Below are positions 8,305 through 17,984 of a stretch of 38,534 nt of DNA, piece after piece. Under the pieces are notes generated by a model that did not search any database, was not told where the DNA came from, and saw nothing but the letters and a program-made list of their open reading frames with translations. The stretch lies in assembly GCA_000176735.1 (NCBI GenBank), contig ADBE01000129.1, forward strand, positions 1 to 38,534, written 5' to 3'. Both the position numbers and the translations under genes were made by a program. The stretch comes from Neisseria polysaccharea ATCC 43768 (GTDB lineage Bacteria > Pseudomonadota > Gammaproteobacteria > Burkholderiales > Neisseriaceae). The first letter of the stretch is position 1, and each line of letters starts with the position of its first letter.

Positions 8305-10889
8305 TTAAACATTCACGGTTTCGGCTACTTCGTTGTAGCTGTCGATTTCGTTGAAGTTCATGTAACGGTAGATTTGGTCGCCTTGTTCGTTGATGATGCC
8401 GATATTGGCTTGATATTCTTCAACGGTCGGGATTTTACCCAGTTTGGAGCAAATCGCCGCCAATTCTGCCGAGCCGAGGTAAACGAAGGTGTTTTTACCC
8501 AAGCGGTTCGGGAAGTTGCGGGTGGAAGTGGACATGACGGTCGCGCCTTCGTGCACTTGGGCTTGGTTGCCCATACACAATGAACAACCCGGCATTTCCA
8601 TACGCGCGCCGGCGCGGCCGAGTACGCCGTAGTGGCCTTCGTCGGACAACTCTTTCGCGTCCATTTTGGTCGGCGGTGCTACCCACAAGCGGACGGGGAT
8701 GTCGCTCTTGCCTTCCAAGAGTTTGGAAGCAGCGCGGAAGTGGCCGATGTTGGTCATGCACGAACCGATGAACACTTCGTCGATTTTGGTGCCGGAACGT
8801 TCGGACATGAAACATACGTCGTCGGGGTCGTTCGGACAAGCAATAATCGGCTCTTTAATGTCGTCCATGTTGATTTCAATCACGGCGGCGTATTCGGCAT
8901 CTTTATCCGCTTCGAGCAATTCAGGATTTGCCAACCATGCTTCCATGGCTTTGATACGGCGTTCCAAAGTGCGCGGATCTTGATAGCCGTTGGCAATCAT
9001 GTTTTTCATCAACACAATGTTGGATTTCATGTACTCGATAATCGGATCTTTGTTGAGCTTCACAGTACAACCTGCAGCGGAGCGTTCGGCAGACGCATCG
9101 GTCAATTCAAAGGCTTGTTCCACTTTCAAATCAGGCAGGCCTTCGATTTCGAGAATGCGGCCGGAGAAGATGTTTTCTTACCGGCTTTGGCAACGGTCAG
9201 CAAACCTTGTTTAATCGCGTAAAGCGGGATGGCGTTCACCAAATCGCGCAGGGTTACGCCCGGTTGCAGTTTGCCGCTGAAGCGTACCAATACGGACTCG
9301 GGCATATCGAGCGGCATTACGCCCGTTGCGGCGGCAAAAGCGACCAAGCCTGAACCTGCGGGGAAGGAAATACCGATGGGGAAACGGGTGTGGCTGTCGC
9401 CGCCGGTGCCGACGGTATCGGGCAGCAGCAGGCGGTTGAGCCACGAGTGGATGACACCGTCGCCCGGACGCAGGGACACGCCGCCACGGGTGGAAATAAA
9501 GGCGGGCAGTTCTTTATGGGTTTTTACATCGACAGGTTTCGGATAGGCGGCGGTGTGGCAGAAAGACTGCATCACCATATCGGCTGAGAAGCCCAAGCAA
9601 GCCAAGTCTTTCAACTCGTCACGGGTCATCGGACCGGTGGTGTCTTGCGAGCCGACCGTCGTCATACGCGGTTCGCAGTAAGTACCCGGGCGCACGCCTT
9701 GCCCTTCGGGCAGGCCGCAGGCGCGGCCGACCATTTTTTGTGCCAAGGTGAAACCGGCTTTGCTTTCGGCAGGTGCTTGTGGCAGGCGGAATGCAGTAGA
9801 GGCAGGCAGTTTCAGGGCTTCGCGCGCTTTGGCGGTTAGACCTCGGCCGATAATCAGGTTAATACGGCCGCCAGCTTGCACTTCGTCCAGTAATACTTGT
9901 GATTTCAGGTTGAATTCGGCAACGGTTTCGCCGTTTTTCACGATTTTGCCTTCATAAGGCAGGATATCGACGACATCGCCCATTTTCAGCGCGGAAACAT
10001 CGACTTCAATCGGCAGCGCGCCGGAGTCTTCTTGAGTGTTGAAGAAAATCGGCGCGATTTTGCCGCCCAAGCACACGCCGCCGAAGCGTTTGTTCGGCAC
10101 GAACGGAATGTCTTCGCCGGTATGCCAAATGACAGAGTTGGTCGCGGATTTGCGTGAAGAACCGGTACCGACCACGTCGCCAACGTAAGCAACCGGATAG
10201 CCTTTGGCTTTGAGTTCTTCCAACAATTTAATCGGGCCGACTTCGCCCGGTTTGTCGGGATTGATGCCGTCGCGCGGGTTTTTCAGCATGGCCAGCGCGT
10301 GCAACGGAATATCGGGACGACTCCATGCGTCGGGCGCGGGAGAGAGGTCGTCTGTATTGGTTTCGCCGTCAACTTTGAAGACGGTAACGGTGATTTTTTC
10401 GGGAACTTTGGCACGGGAGGTGAACCATTCGGCATCTGCCCAAGATTGCAAAACTTCCTGCGCGTATTTGTTGCCTTTTTCGGCTTTTTCCTGAACGTCG
10501 TGGAAAGAATCGAACATCAGAAGCGTATGTTTCAGGCCTTTGGCGGCAATGGGCGCGAGTTTGTCGTTGTCCAAGAGTTCGATTAAGGCGTGGATATTGT
10601 AACCGCCGAGCATCGTGCCCAACAGTTCGGTCGCATATTCGGGGGAAATCAAGGGGCTGGATGCGCTGCCTTCGGCAACGGCAGCCAGGAATGAGGCTTT
10701 GACTTTGGCGGCATCGTCCACGCCGGGCGGCACGCGGTGGGCAAGCAATTCGACCAAAAATCCGCCTTCGCCTGCGGGCGGGTTTTTCAGCAGCTCGACC
10801 AAATCGGCGGTTTGCTGCGCGTTCAAAGGGAGGGCGGGAATGCCGAGGGCGGCACGCTCGGCGGCGGCTTTACGATAGGCTTCTAACAT
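8305..10889 (-). CDS. acnB: Aconitate hydratase B, frame broken by one missing base
   Basis: Interconverts citrate and isocitrate in the TCA cycle, and hydrates 2-methyl-cis-aconitate in some bacteria. The reading frame is split. The N-terminal part (587 residues) runs from ATG 10889 through [21 protein letters not shown]; the C-terminal part resumes as the expected [20 protein letters not shown] and carries iron-sulphur cysteines in [12 protein letters not shown] and [11 protein letters not shown]. One extra T in the run at 9173-9176 (AAG AAA AAC on the coding strand) restores one frame of 861 residues, the usual AcnB length. A sequencing error is more likely than a real break in this central enzyme. 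A palindrome lies upstream at 10943. Confidence 0.93.
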
Positions 10890-10942
10890 CTCTTTGTTCC
10901 TTTTTCTGTTTTTCTTTTATCCGGTTGCAAATGACTTGCGTT

Positions 10943-10962
10943 AAATATTGTAAACAATATTT
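10943..10962. promoter_or_regulatory. Palindromic operator candidate upstream of acnB
   Basis: AAATATTG, spacer TAAA, CAATATTT, about 54-73 bases upstream of the acnB ATG. Its core ATTGTAAACAAT (10947-10958) recurs in complement form before osmC (17926) and as a variant at 18596. TTGTNNACAA resembles GntR/FadR-family operators. On the acnB strand the right half also reads TACAAT, so it may overlap a -10 element. Confidence 0.5.
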
Positions 10963-11059
10963 GCACCGCTATCATAGACTAGTTTTAACAAAAATGGAAC
11001 TGTTATGACAGGCTGTGTAATAGGGAACGGCTATCTGTCTGTGGGAATGTGCCAATGAA

Positions 11060-11099
11060 AACAAATGCCGTCTGAAGAGAGGTTCAGACGGCATTTGTT
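11060..11099 (-). terminator. Terminator of lptFG made of an inverted DUS pair
   Basis: Perfect 17-base arms (11060-11076 and 11083-11099) with AT-DUS in each, touching the lptG stop codon. TTTT follows on the minus strand. Confidence 0.8.
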
Positions 11100-12168
11100 C
11101 AACGTTTTTCCTGTTTGCGTATCAACCGGACGGCAAGTAGGGCAAACAGGGCGGTGGGCAGGATGCCGGCGAGGAAGGGCGGCACGCCGTACAACTGGCC
11201 GGCAAACCCGAAGAGCCTGCCGGCAAAGTGGAACAGCAATCCGAGACAGATGCCGCCGAAGAGTTTCAAGCCCATATTGCCGTGGCGGGTGGTTTGCGGG
11301 GTGAAGGCGAAGGCGACGAGAGCCATGACCCAAGCGGCGACGGGGTAAACGAGTTTGCGCCACCACGCGATGGCGTAGATTTGGGTGTTTTGGCTGTTGT
11401 TTTGGAGGTGGCGGATGTAGGTGGTCAGCTCGCCGACGGACATTTGGTCGGGTTTGACGAGCAATACGTCCATCAGGTTGCGTTTGACGGAAATCGGCCA
11501 GCTTTCTTCGGCAGCGGTGGAGACTTCGACTTTGTCTTCGCCCAATATACTGCGGCGGATATTTTTCAGCTGCCAGCTGCCGTCGGTATTCAAAACGGCT
11601 GATTCGGCTTCCGCTGCTTGGGTCAGTTCGTTTTTATCGTTGCGCTGCCAAATTTTGATGCCCAAAAGCGTATGGTCGGGCAACATTTCGCGCACATTGA
11701 TAATGCTGTTTTTTCTTTCAGCCAAAGGCCGGTATTGCCGGCACTGATTTTGCCGTTGATGGCGGCGGCTTTGATGTTTTCGGCTTTTTGGCTCAGCGCG
11801 GGGGCAATCCATTCGCCGAGCGCGGCGGTGGCAATGGCGAAAATCAAACCGAACTGCGACAGGATCAACAGCAGCTTTTTGGTGCTCATGCCGCTGGCTT
11901 TGATGACAGTCAGTTCGCTGCCGGCGGCAAGCTGGCTGAGGGAAACCAGTCCGCCGATGAGAACGGCGAGGGGCATGAGTTCGTAGGCGTGTGCGGGCAT
12001 CTGCATTAAAACATACTGCCCCAATTTTGCGCCGTTATAGCTGCCTTTTCCAAGATTGCCGACTTCGTTGATGATTTCAAAAAAGCTGTACAAAGCGAGG
12101 AAGGCAAGGAGGGCGTAAACCGCCATAACCGCCATTTGGCGGATGATGTAACGTGAAATCAGGTTCAT
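11099..12168 (-). CDS. lptG: LPS export permease LptG, frame broken by one missing base
   Basis: An inner-membrane subunit of the LptB2FG transporter that pulls lipo-oligosaccharide from the inner membrane towards the LptA bridge. The start at 12168 (MNLISRYIIRQMAVM) overlaps the lptF stop as ATGA. N-terminal membrane helices lie at about 10-35 and 60-85, a periplasmic beta-jellyroll in the middle, and C-terminal helices with YPVAAWVMALVAFAF and GLLFHFAG. The frame breaks in a T run at 11709-11714; one more T gives GLWLKEKNSIINVREMLPD and a 356-residue protein of normal length. As the transporter is needed for the outer membrane, a read error is likely, though some Neisseria survive without LOS. 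Confidence 0.92.
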
Positions 12169-13280
12169 TTTCCGCCTTTCAATGTCAGACTTTTGCCAAC
12201 CGCCCGCCAGAAGGGTTGGCCGGGCATACTGCGGACGCGCAGAAGTACGATTGCGATGACGAACATGATGATGTGCATAGGCAGCAGTCCGAGCCAAAAA
12301 TGGATTTTGCCGTCTTCCACGGCTTCAAAAAGCAGGGTCAGCCCGTTTTGGTAAATTAAAAACAAACCGATGGCAATCAGGATGTTGTAGGTGTGGCCGC
12401 TGCGCGGATTGAAATAGGAAAGCGGCACGGCAAGCAGGCAGAGCAGGAGGACGCTAACGGTCAGCGAGATGCGCCACATCAATTCCGCCCGGTGTTGGGG
12501 GTTGCTGCTGCCGATTAATTGGGCGGTCGGAATGGTGCGGCGGTGGGAAACAGGGTCGATGAGTTTGGGCGTGGTGCTGATAATCAGGCTGAGGTGTTGG
12601 AAGGAAACGCGGTTGTAATCGGCTTTGCCGGGCGTGCCGCTGTAACGGTAGCCGTCGTGCAGGTCGAGCGTGCGCTTGTTGTCGTTCAGCGAGAAATTGC
12701 CTTCTTTGGCGAAGATAATGTTGTCGTTGCCGTTTTTGTCCTGTTCGCGCAGGAACAGGTTTTTCATGATGCCGGATTCGGTGTTGAAGGTTTCGACAAA
12801 ATAAACCCTGCCGTTGCGCTTGCCTAGGCTGTTGAACTCGCCCGCTTCTACCAAAGACAATTCCTGCTTCTGCTTCAATATTTCGGCGTATTCGCGGCTG
12901 CGCAGTTCCGCCCACGGTATCACCCAAAGCTGCATCACGGCAACCAAAACGGCAAACGGCACGGCAAACTGCATTACCGGGCGTATCCATTGTTTCAATG
13001 CCAATCCGCAGGAAAGCCAGACCGACATTTCGCTGTCGCGCCAGTAGCGGGTCAACACGGTCAGCGTGCTGATGAACGCGGTTAACACCAGCAAAAGCGG
13101 GGTCATGCCGATGACCCAGAAGCCGACCAACGCCAACACGGCATCGATGGCGACGCGCCCGTCGGCGGCGCGTCCGAGCAGGTTGATTGCCTGCGTGGAC
13201 ACCAACACCGCCAAGAGGACGACGAAAATGCCGACGGCGGTAAAAGAGAGTTCTTTGATAAGGTTTCTTTGATAAATCAT
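12165..13280 (-). CDS. lptF: LPS export permease LptF
   Basis: The partner of LptG in the LptB2FG exporter. The 371-residue protein starts at ATG 13280 (MIYQRNLIKELSF); an upstream in-frame ATG at 13334 would add a non-membrane leader and is not favoured. N-terminal transmembrane helices lie at about 12-35, 55-75 and 95-115, a long periplasmic domain follows, and three C-terminal helices include VSVLLLCLLAVPLSYFNPRSG, the conserved loop of the YjgP/YjgQ family. Its stop overlaps the lptG start, so the two are translationally coupled. It is divergent from pepA, as in many proteobacteria. Confidence 0.95.
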   Translation of the reverse strand: MIYQRNLIKELSFTAVGIFVVLLAVLVSTQAINLLGRAADGRVAIDAVLALVGFWVIGMTPLLLVLTAFISTLTVLTRYWRDSEMSVWLSCGLALKQWIRPVMQFAVPFAVLVAVMQLWVIPWAELRSREYAEILKQKQELSLVEAGEFNSLGKRNGRVYFVETFNTESGIMKNLFLREQDKNGNDNIIFAKEGNFSLNDNKRTLDLHDGYRYSGTPGKADYNRVSFQHLSLIISTTPKLIDPVSHRRTIPTAQLIGSSNPQHRAELMWRISLTVSVLLLCLLAVPLSYFNPRSGHTYNILIAIGLFLIYQNGLTLLFEAVEDGKIHFWLGLLPMHIIMFVIAIVLLRVRSMPGQPFWRAVGKSLTLKGGK

Positions 13281-13447
13281 AGAATCGCGGCCAGGGGCGG
13301 TAGGCGGTTCGGCGCAGGCGGATTGTCCGCGCAAGGTTTCAGACGGCGCTTCAAATGGGGTACAATCGTGCCAACCGTCTTCAGACGGCCTTTTGATGCG
13401 AAGGACCGTCTGAAACTACCGAAACCGTCCCAATCAGGAGGATAAAC

Positions 13448-14854
13448 GTGAAATTTAGCACAAAAGCCGAAACTTTGCAGGCGCGACAGGCAGGCGCGCA
13501 GTTATTTGTCTGTGCCGAAACCGCACAATTAAACCACCCGGCCGCCTTTGCCCTTTTGTCTTCGCTTGAAGAAGGTCAAACTTTTGCCGACACAAAAATC
13601 CCGACAGGCAACGGTTTGCAGGCTGTTGCCGTATGCCGTCTGAAAAACACCGATCGCGCCGCGCTGAACAAAGCCGCCGCCGAAGCCGCCAAATGGGCGC
13701 AAAATCAGGAAACGGTCAATGTGGACGTTCACGCCTTTGAAGAAGCGCAAGCCGCAGCCCTTGCCGAAGCATTCGCCATCGCGTTCGGCAACGCCGCCTA
13801 CCGTTTCGACCGCTACAAAAAAGAAGCCAAGCCCGCCAAATTTACAGAAGCCGTGTTCCACAGCGCACACGAAGCCGCTGTCAAAGAAGCCTTGCGCGTC
13901 GCCGAAGCGCAGGTTTACGGACAAAGCCTCTGCCGCGATTTGGGCAACGCCGCGCCCAACGAATGCACACCCGAATTTTTAGCGCGCACCGCCAAAGCCG
14001 AAGCCGAAAAACTGGGCGCACACGCCAAAATCATCGAAAAAGACTATATCAAAGAAAATATGGGTTCGTTCTGGTCGGTCGCCAAAGGCAGCGTGGAAGA
14101 TCCGTATTTGGTCGAACTGAGCTATTTCGGTGCGGCCGACAAAGAAGCCGCGCCTGTGGTATTGGTCGGCAAAGGCATTACCTTCGACACCGGCGGCATT
14201 TCCCTCAAACCCGGTCTGAACATGGACGAAATGAAGTTTGATATGTGCGGCGCGGCAACCGTCATCAGCACCTTCTGCGCCGCCGTCAAACTGCAACTGC
14301 CGATCAACCTGATTGCCGTCGTCGCCACTTGTGAAAATATGCCTTCCGGCGCGGCAAACAAACCGGGCGATGTCGTGAAAAGTATGAAAGGGCTGACCAT
14401 CGAAGTGTTGAACACCGATGCTGAAGGCCGTCTGATTTTGTGCGACGCGCTCACTTACGCCGAACAGTTCAAACCCAAAGCCGTCATCGACGTCGCCACC
14501 CTGACCGGTGCATGCATCGTCGCCTTGGGGCACGATGTCAGCGGCGTGATGGGCAACAATCAGGATTTGATCGACAGCCTGCTGGCTGCTTCCCGAAACG
14601 TGGACGATAAAGCATGGCAGCTGCCGCTCTTTGAAACCTATAAAGACCAGCTCAAATCCAATTTTGCCGACATTCCCAACATCGGCACGCCCGGCGCGGG
14701 CACGATTACCGCCGCAACATTCCTGTCTTACTTTACCGAAGGCTACCCGTGGGCGCACCTCGACATCGCGGGTACAGCGTGGAAATCCGGAGCGGAAAAA
14801 GGCGCGACCGGCCGTCCCGTGCCGCTGCTGTTGAACTACCTGCGCAATCTTTAA
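13448..14854 (+). CDS. pepA: Leucyl aminopeptidase, M17 family
   Basis: A cytosolic two-metal aminopeptidase that removes N-terminal residues. The 468-residue protein has an N-terminal regulatory domain and a C-terminal catalytic domain with the metal-binding lysine and aspartate in [16 protein letters not shown], then DMCGAATV, and the family signature NTDAEGRL at about 325-332. The start is GTG at 13448, chosen because a strong AGGAGG (13436-13441) sits at the right distance. Divergent DUS copies lie in the lptF-pepA gap, including an AG-type copy, AGGCCGTCTGAA on the minus strand near 13380. Confidence 0.94.
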   Translation: MKFSTKAETLQARQAGAQLFVCAETAQLNHPAAFALLSSLEEGQTFADTKIPTGNGLQAVAVCRLKNTDRAALNKAAAEAAKWAQNQETVNVDVHAFEEAQAAALAEAFAIAFGNAAYRFDRYKKEAKPAKFTEAVFHSAHEAAVKEALRVAEAQVYGQSLCRDLGNAAPNECTPEFLARTAKAEAEKLGAHAKIIEKDYIKENMGSFWSVAKGSVEDPYLVELSYFGAADKEAAPVVLVGKGITFDTGGISLKPGLNMDEMKFDMCGAATVISTFCAAVKLQLPINLIAVVATCENMPSGAANKPGDVVKSMKGLTIEVLNTDAEGRLILCDALTYAEQFKPKAVIDVATLTGACIVALGHDVSGVMGNNQDLIDSLLAASRNVDDKAWQLPLFETYKDQLKSNFADIPNIGTPGAGTITAATFLSYFTEGYPWAHLDIAGTAWKSGAEKGATGRPVPLLLNYLRNL

Positions 14855-14864
14855 CCCCGTAATC

Positions 14865-14904
14865 ATGCCGTCTGAAACAGTGTGCCGCACCGTTCAGACG
14901 GCAT
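14865..14904 (+). terminator. Inverted DUS pair after pepA
   Basis: ATGCCGTCTGAA at 14865-14876 faces TTCAGACGGCAT at 14893-14904, 10 bases past the pepA stop. Confidence 0.6.
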
Positions 14905-14928
14905 CGTCCTGCCAAGCGTTCAAACAAT

Positions 14929-15369
14929 ATGCCGAAAGCCACCTTTTACACGCACGTTGCCCAAGTTCCGATTTTCACCTGCCGCCTGATTGCCCGTGCG
15001 ATTCGGGACGGCGGCAGGATACTGGTGTGGTCCGACTCGTTCGGGCAGCTTCAGGAATTGGACAAAATGCTTTGGCAATACGAGGCCGAGAGTTTCATTC
15101 CGCACGAAATTTGGGAAACGGAAGAAGCCATGCCGTCTGAAACATCCGTCCTGCTTGCCTGCGGCGGCAATCTGCCCCGAATTCCCGAAGGCATGGCCGT
15201 TTTGAACTTGTCCGACAGTTTTTGGAACACCGCTCCGGTCTTGCCCGCGCGCGTTTTGGAAATCGTCGGCAACAGCCTGGAAGATCTCGCCGACGCGCGC
15301 GAACGCTTTGCCGCCTACCGCCGAAGTGGTTTTGCCATCGAACATCACGGCATGGAGGGCAAGGCATGA
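14929..15369 (+). CDS. holC: DNA polymerase III chi subunit
   Basis: The clamp-loader accessory subunit that links the chi-psi pair to single-strand-binding protein. The 146-residue protein begins MPKATFYTHVAQ and shows the HolC pattern: LIARAIRDGGRILVWSDSFGQLQELDKMLW, then an acidic IWETEE region and the NLSDSFWNTAP strand. An AT-DUS lies inside the gene (15130-15141) and is read in frame as MPSE, an uptake signal tolerated in coding sequence. It follows pepA closely, the usual Neisseria and gamma-proteobacterial arrangement. Confidence 0.9.
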   Translation: MPKATFYTHVAQVPIFTCRLIARAIRDGGRILVWSDSFGQLQELDKMLWQYEAESFIPHEIWETEEAMPSETSVLLACGGNLPRIPEGMAVLNLSDSFWNTAPVLPARVLEIVGNSLEDLADARERFAAYRRSGFAIEHHGMEGKA

Positions 15370-15442
15370 AATGCCGTCTGAAATGCCGCATTTACAAAAT
15401 TTAAACAGGCTTGATTCTATTTGATTAAAATTTCCTTATCGG

Positions 15443-15566
15443 TTGAACCCCGCCACTTGGACATCTGTCCTTCGAGGCGGTAGAATCAGACCTTATTTGG
15501 GAAGGTTCAATTCCTTCCAAAACAGGGCAACACACAGATTGACACTTTATGTGTCATCCTGTGTGT
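15443..15566. other. Cluster of stem-loops upstream of the Mip-like gene
   Basis: Three nested or adjacent hairpins fill the gap. First, CCGCC (15450-15454) pairs GGCGG (15476-15480) around GGAC-ATCT-GTCC. Second, TTGGGAAGG (15497-15505) pairs CCTTCCAA (15513-15520). Third, ACACACAG (15530-15537) and TGACAC (15540-15545) pair GTGTCA (15551-15556) and CTGTGTGT (15559-15566). TTGAACC (15443-15449) can also pair GGTTCAA (15504-15510), closing the first hairpin. This much pairing suggests a small RNA or a regulatory region. No matching RNA family is recognised. Confidence 0.35.
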
Positions 15567-15591
15567 TGAAACATTCAAACTCGGCTATAAT
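15563..15591 (+). promoter_or_regulatory. Promoter candidate for the Mip-like gene
   Basis: A perfect -10 TATAAT at 15586-15591 with a weak -35 (GTGTTG, 15563-15568) at 17 bases. The -35 overlaps the right arm of the third hairpin. Transcription would start about 30 bases before the ATG at 15629. Confidence 0.6.
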
Positions 15592-15628
15592 CCCGTTTTT
15601 CCGACCTTATTAACAGCGAAGAGCTATT

Positions 15629-16447
15629 ATGAACAAAATTTTCAAAATCAGCGCACTGACCCTTGCCGCCACTTTGGCACTTTCCGCCTGCGGCAAAAAA
15701 GAAGCTGCTCCCGCATCTGCATCCGAACCTGCCGCCGCTTCTGCCGCGCAGGGCGACACCTCTTCAATCGGCAGCACGATGCAGCAGGCAAGCTATGCGA
15801 TGGGCGTGGACATCGGACGCTCCCTGAAGCAAATGAAGGAACAGGGCGCGGAAATCGATTTGAAAGTCTTTACCGAAGCCATGCAGGCAGTGTATGACGG
15901 CAAAGAAATCAAAATGACCGAAGAGCAGGCTCAGGAAGTCATGATGAAATTCCTGCAGGAGCAGCAGGCTAAAGCCGTAGAAAAACACAAGGCGGACGCG
16001 AAGGCCAATAAAGAAAAAGGCGAAGCCTTCCTGAAAGAAAATGCCGCCAAAGAAGGTGTGAAAACCACCGCTTCCGGCCTGCAATACAAAATCACCAAAC
16101 AGGGCGAAGGCAAACAGCCGACCAAAGACGACATTGTTACCGTGGAATACGAAGGCCGCCTGATTGACGGTACGGTATTCGACAGCAGCAAAGCCAACGG
16201 CGGCCCTGCCACCTTCCCTTTGAGCCAAGTAATTCCGGGCTGGACCGAAGGCGTACAGCTTCTGAAAGAAGGCGGAGAAGCCACGTTCTACATCCCGTCC
16301 AACCTTGCCTACCGCGAACAGGGTGCGGGCGAAAAAATCGGTCCGAACTCCACTTTGGTATTTGATGTGAAACTGGTTAAGGTTGGTGCACCCGAAAATG
16401 CGTCTGCCCAACAGCCGGCTCAAGTCGACATCAAAAAAGTAAATTAA
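15629..16447 (+). CDS. Mip-like FKBP-type peptidyl-prolyl isomerase lipoprotein
   Basis: A surface or periplasmic rotamase that speeds proline isomerisation; the Neisseria homologue is reported to help survival in macrophages. The 272-residue protein starts with a lipoprotein signal (residues 1-20) ending LSAC, so Cys21 would be lipidated. A low-complexity Ala/Ser linker follows, then an N-terminal dimerisation domain rich in Lys, Glu and Gln (about 50-145), and a C-terminal FKBP domain (about 150-255) with VTVEYEGRLIDGTVFDSS, FPLSQVIPGWTEG and the IPSNLAYRE loop. The name fkpA or mip is used for relatives; I leave the symbol blank. Confidence 0.92.
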   Translation: MNKIFKISALTLAATLALSACGKKEAAPASASEPAAASAAQGDTSSIGSTMQQASYAMGVDIGRSLKQMKEQGAEIDLKVFTEAMQAVYDGKEIKMTEEQAQEVMMKFLQEQQAKAVEKHKADAKANKEKGEAFLKENAAKEGVKTTASGLQYKITKQGEGKQPTKDDIVTVEYEGRLIDGTVFDSSKANGGPATFPLSQVIPGWTEGVQLLKEGGEATFYIPSNLAYREQGAGEKIGPNSTLVFDVKLVKVGAPENASAQQPAQVDIKKVN

Positions 16448-16457
16448 GTCCGAATCC

Positions 16458-16486
16458 ATGCCCGAAACAGGTTTTCGGGCATTTTT
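16458..16486 (+). terminator. Rho-independent terminator of the Mip-like gene
   Basis: ATGCCCGAAA (16458-16467) pairs TTTCGGGCAT (16473-16482), followed by TTTT. Confidence 0.85.
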
Positions 16487-16493
16487 ACGGCAA

Positions 16494-16532
16494 ATGCCGT
16501 CTGAAACCATCAAACAGCGGTTCAGACGGCAT
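16494..16532. repeat. Inverted DUS pair before purN
   Basis: ATGCCGTCTGAA (16494-16505) and TTCAGACGGCAT (16521-16532). It creates a spurious in-frame MPSE extension in front of purN. Confidence 0.7.
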
Positions 16533-16553
16533 CCCTTTCAGAAGCGCACCATT

Positions 16554-17180
16554 ATGAAAAACATCGTCATCCTGATTTCCGGACGCGGCAGCAATATGCA
16601 GGCAATCGTCAATGCTGCCGTTCCAAATGTCCATATCGCTGCCGTGTTGAGCAACAGCGAAACGGCTGCCGGTTTGCAATGGGCGGCCGAACGCGGCATC
16701 CCGACCGGCAGCCTGAACCATAAAAACTTTGCGTCCCGGCTTGCCTTCGATACCGCTATGATGGAGAAAATTGACGCATATCAACCCGATTTGGTGGTTT
16801 TGGCAGGTTTTATGCGGATTCTGACCCCCGAGTTTTGCGCCCATTACGAAGGCAGGCTGATGAACATCCATCCGTCCATTCTTCCCTCGTTTACCGGACT
16901 TCATACGCACGAACGCGCTTTGGAGGCAGGTTGCCGCGTTGCCGGCTGTACTATTCATTTCGTTACGGCCGAGCTGGATTGCGGCCCGATTGTATCGCAA
17001 GGGATTGTGCCGATACTTGATGGTGATACGGCAGACGATATTGCCGCACGGGTTTTGGCTGTCGAACACAAACTCTATCCGAAAGCCGTTGCCGATTTTG
17101 CCGCCGGCCGCCTGATTATCGAGGGAAACCGCGTCAGAAATTCGGAAAACGCCGATGCCGCCCGTTTCCTGACGGCGTAA
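16554..17180 (+). CDS. purN: Phosphoribosylglycinamide formyltransferase
   Basis: Transfers a formyl group from 10-formyl-THF to GAR in purine synthesis. The 208-residue protein shows the PurN hallmarks: SGRGSNMQAI near the start, the LVVLAGFMRILTPEF block, MNIHPSILPSFTGLHTHERAL with the catalytic Asn and His, and CTIHFVTAELDCGPIV with the catalytic Asp. I start it at ATG 16554 (MKNIVILISGRG); the longer frame from 16458 only translates the terminator and DUS pair. Confidence 0.96.
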   Translation: MKNIVILISGRGSNMQAIVNAAVPNVHIAAVLSNSETAAGLQWAAERGIPTGSLNHKNFASRLAFDTAMMEKIDAYQPDLVVLAGFMRILTPEFCAHYEGRLMNIHPSILPSFTGLHTHERALEAGCRVAGCTIHFVTAELDCGPIVSQGIVPILDGDTADDIAARVLAVEHKLYPKAVADFAAGRLIIEGNRVRNSENADAARFLTA

Positions 17181-17195
17181 ACCGGGCGGGAGCAA

Positions 17196-17867
17196 ATGAT
17201 GAAGACTTTTAAAAATATATTTTCCGCCGCCATTTTGTCCGCCGCCCTGCCGTGCGCGTATGCGGCAGGGCTGCCCCAATCCGCCGTGCTGCACTATTCC
17301 GGCAGCTACGGCATTCCCGCCACGATGACATTTGAACGCAGCGGCAATGCTTACAAAATCGTTTCGACGATTAAAGTGCCGCTATACAATATCCGTTTCG
17401 AGTCCGGCGGTACGGTTGTCGGCAATACCCTGCACCCTACCTACTATAAAGACATACGCAGGGGCAAACTGTATGCGGAAGCCAAATTCGCCGACGGCAG
17501 CGTAACCTACGGCAAAGCGGGCGAGAGCAAAACCGAGCAAAGCCTTAAGGCTATGGATTTGTTCACGCTTGCCTGGCAGTTGGCGGCAAATGACGCGAAA
17601 CTCCCCCCGGGTCTGAAAATCACCAACGGCAAAAAACTTTATTCCGTCGGCGGTTTGAATAAGGCGGGTACGGGAAAATACAGCATAGGCGGCGTGGAAA
17701 CCGAAGTCGTCAAATATCGGGTGCGGCGCGGCGACGATACGGTAATGTATTTCTTCGCACCGTCCCTGAACAATATTCCGGCACAAATCGGCTATACCGA
17801 CGACGGCAAAACCTATACGCTGAAACTCAAATCGGTGCAGATCAACGGCCAGGCCGCCAAACCGTAA
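17196..17867 (+). CDS. DUF3108 family exported protein
   Basis: A 223-residue protein with a clear signal peptide (about 1-24, MKTFKNIFSAAILSAALPCAYA, cleavage after AYA). The rest is beta-rich, with HYSGSYGIPATMTFERSGNAYKI and FESGGTVVGNTLHPTYYKDIRRGK, a pattern matching DUF3108 proteins of unknown function. It begins 15 bases after purN and probably shares its transcript. Two ATG codons stand in tandem at 17196 and 17199. Function is not known to me; envelope location is inferred from the signal. Confidence 0.75.
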   Translation: MMKTFKNIFSAAILSAALPCAYAAGLPQSAVLHYSGSYGIPATMTFERSGNAYKIVSTIKVPLYNIRFESGGTVVGNTLHPTYYKDIRRGKLYAEAKFADGSVTYGKAGESKTEQSLKAMDLFTLAWQLAANDAKLPPGLKITNGKKLYSVGGLNKAGTGKYSIGGVETEVVKYRVRRGDDTVMYFFAPSLNNIPAQIGYTDDGKTYTLKLKSVQINGQAAKP

Positions 17868-17925
17868 ATCGGTTTTCAGGCGTTTTTTTGCCGTTTTGTC
17901 CATATTTCTGTATAAGCCGCTTGAA

Positions 17926-17937
17926 ATTGTTTACAAT
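17926..17937. promoter_or_regulatory. ATTGTNNACAAT operator candidate upstream of osmC
   Basis: ATTGTTTACAAT, the exact complement of the acnB-upstream core at 10947. It contains TACAAT, which may act as a -10 for the OsmC gene 48 bases downstream. Confidence 0.5.
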
Positions 17938-17984
17938 AACGCCATATGCAAAGCGGTTTTAACGCTATTTTCGGGAATGACACC

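Noticed and set aside
10965-11005. Resemblance to the end of a Correia repeat near acnB
   Set aside because: Only a loose match (AACAAAAAT region) without the opposite inverted end.
15497-15525. A tRNA T-arm look-alike (GGTTCAATTCC) upstream of the Mip-like gene
   Set aside because: There is no matching acceptor stem, D-arm or anticodon arm at the right distances.
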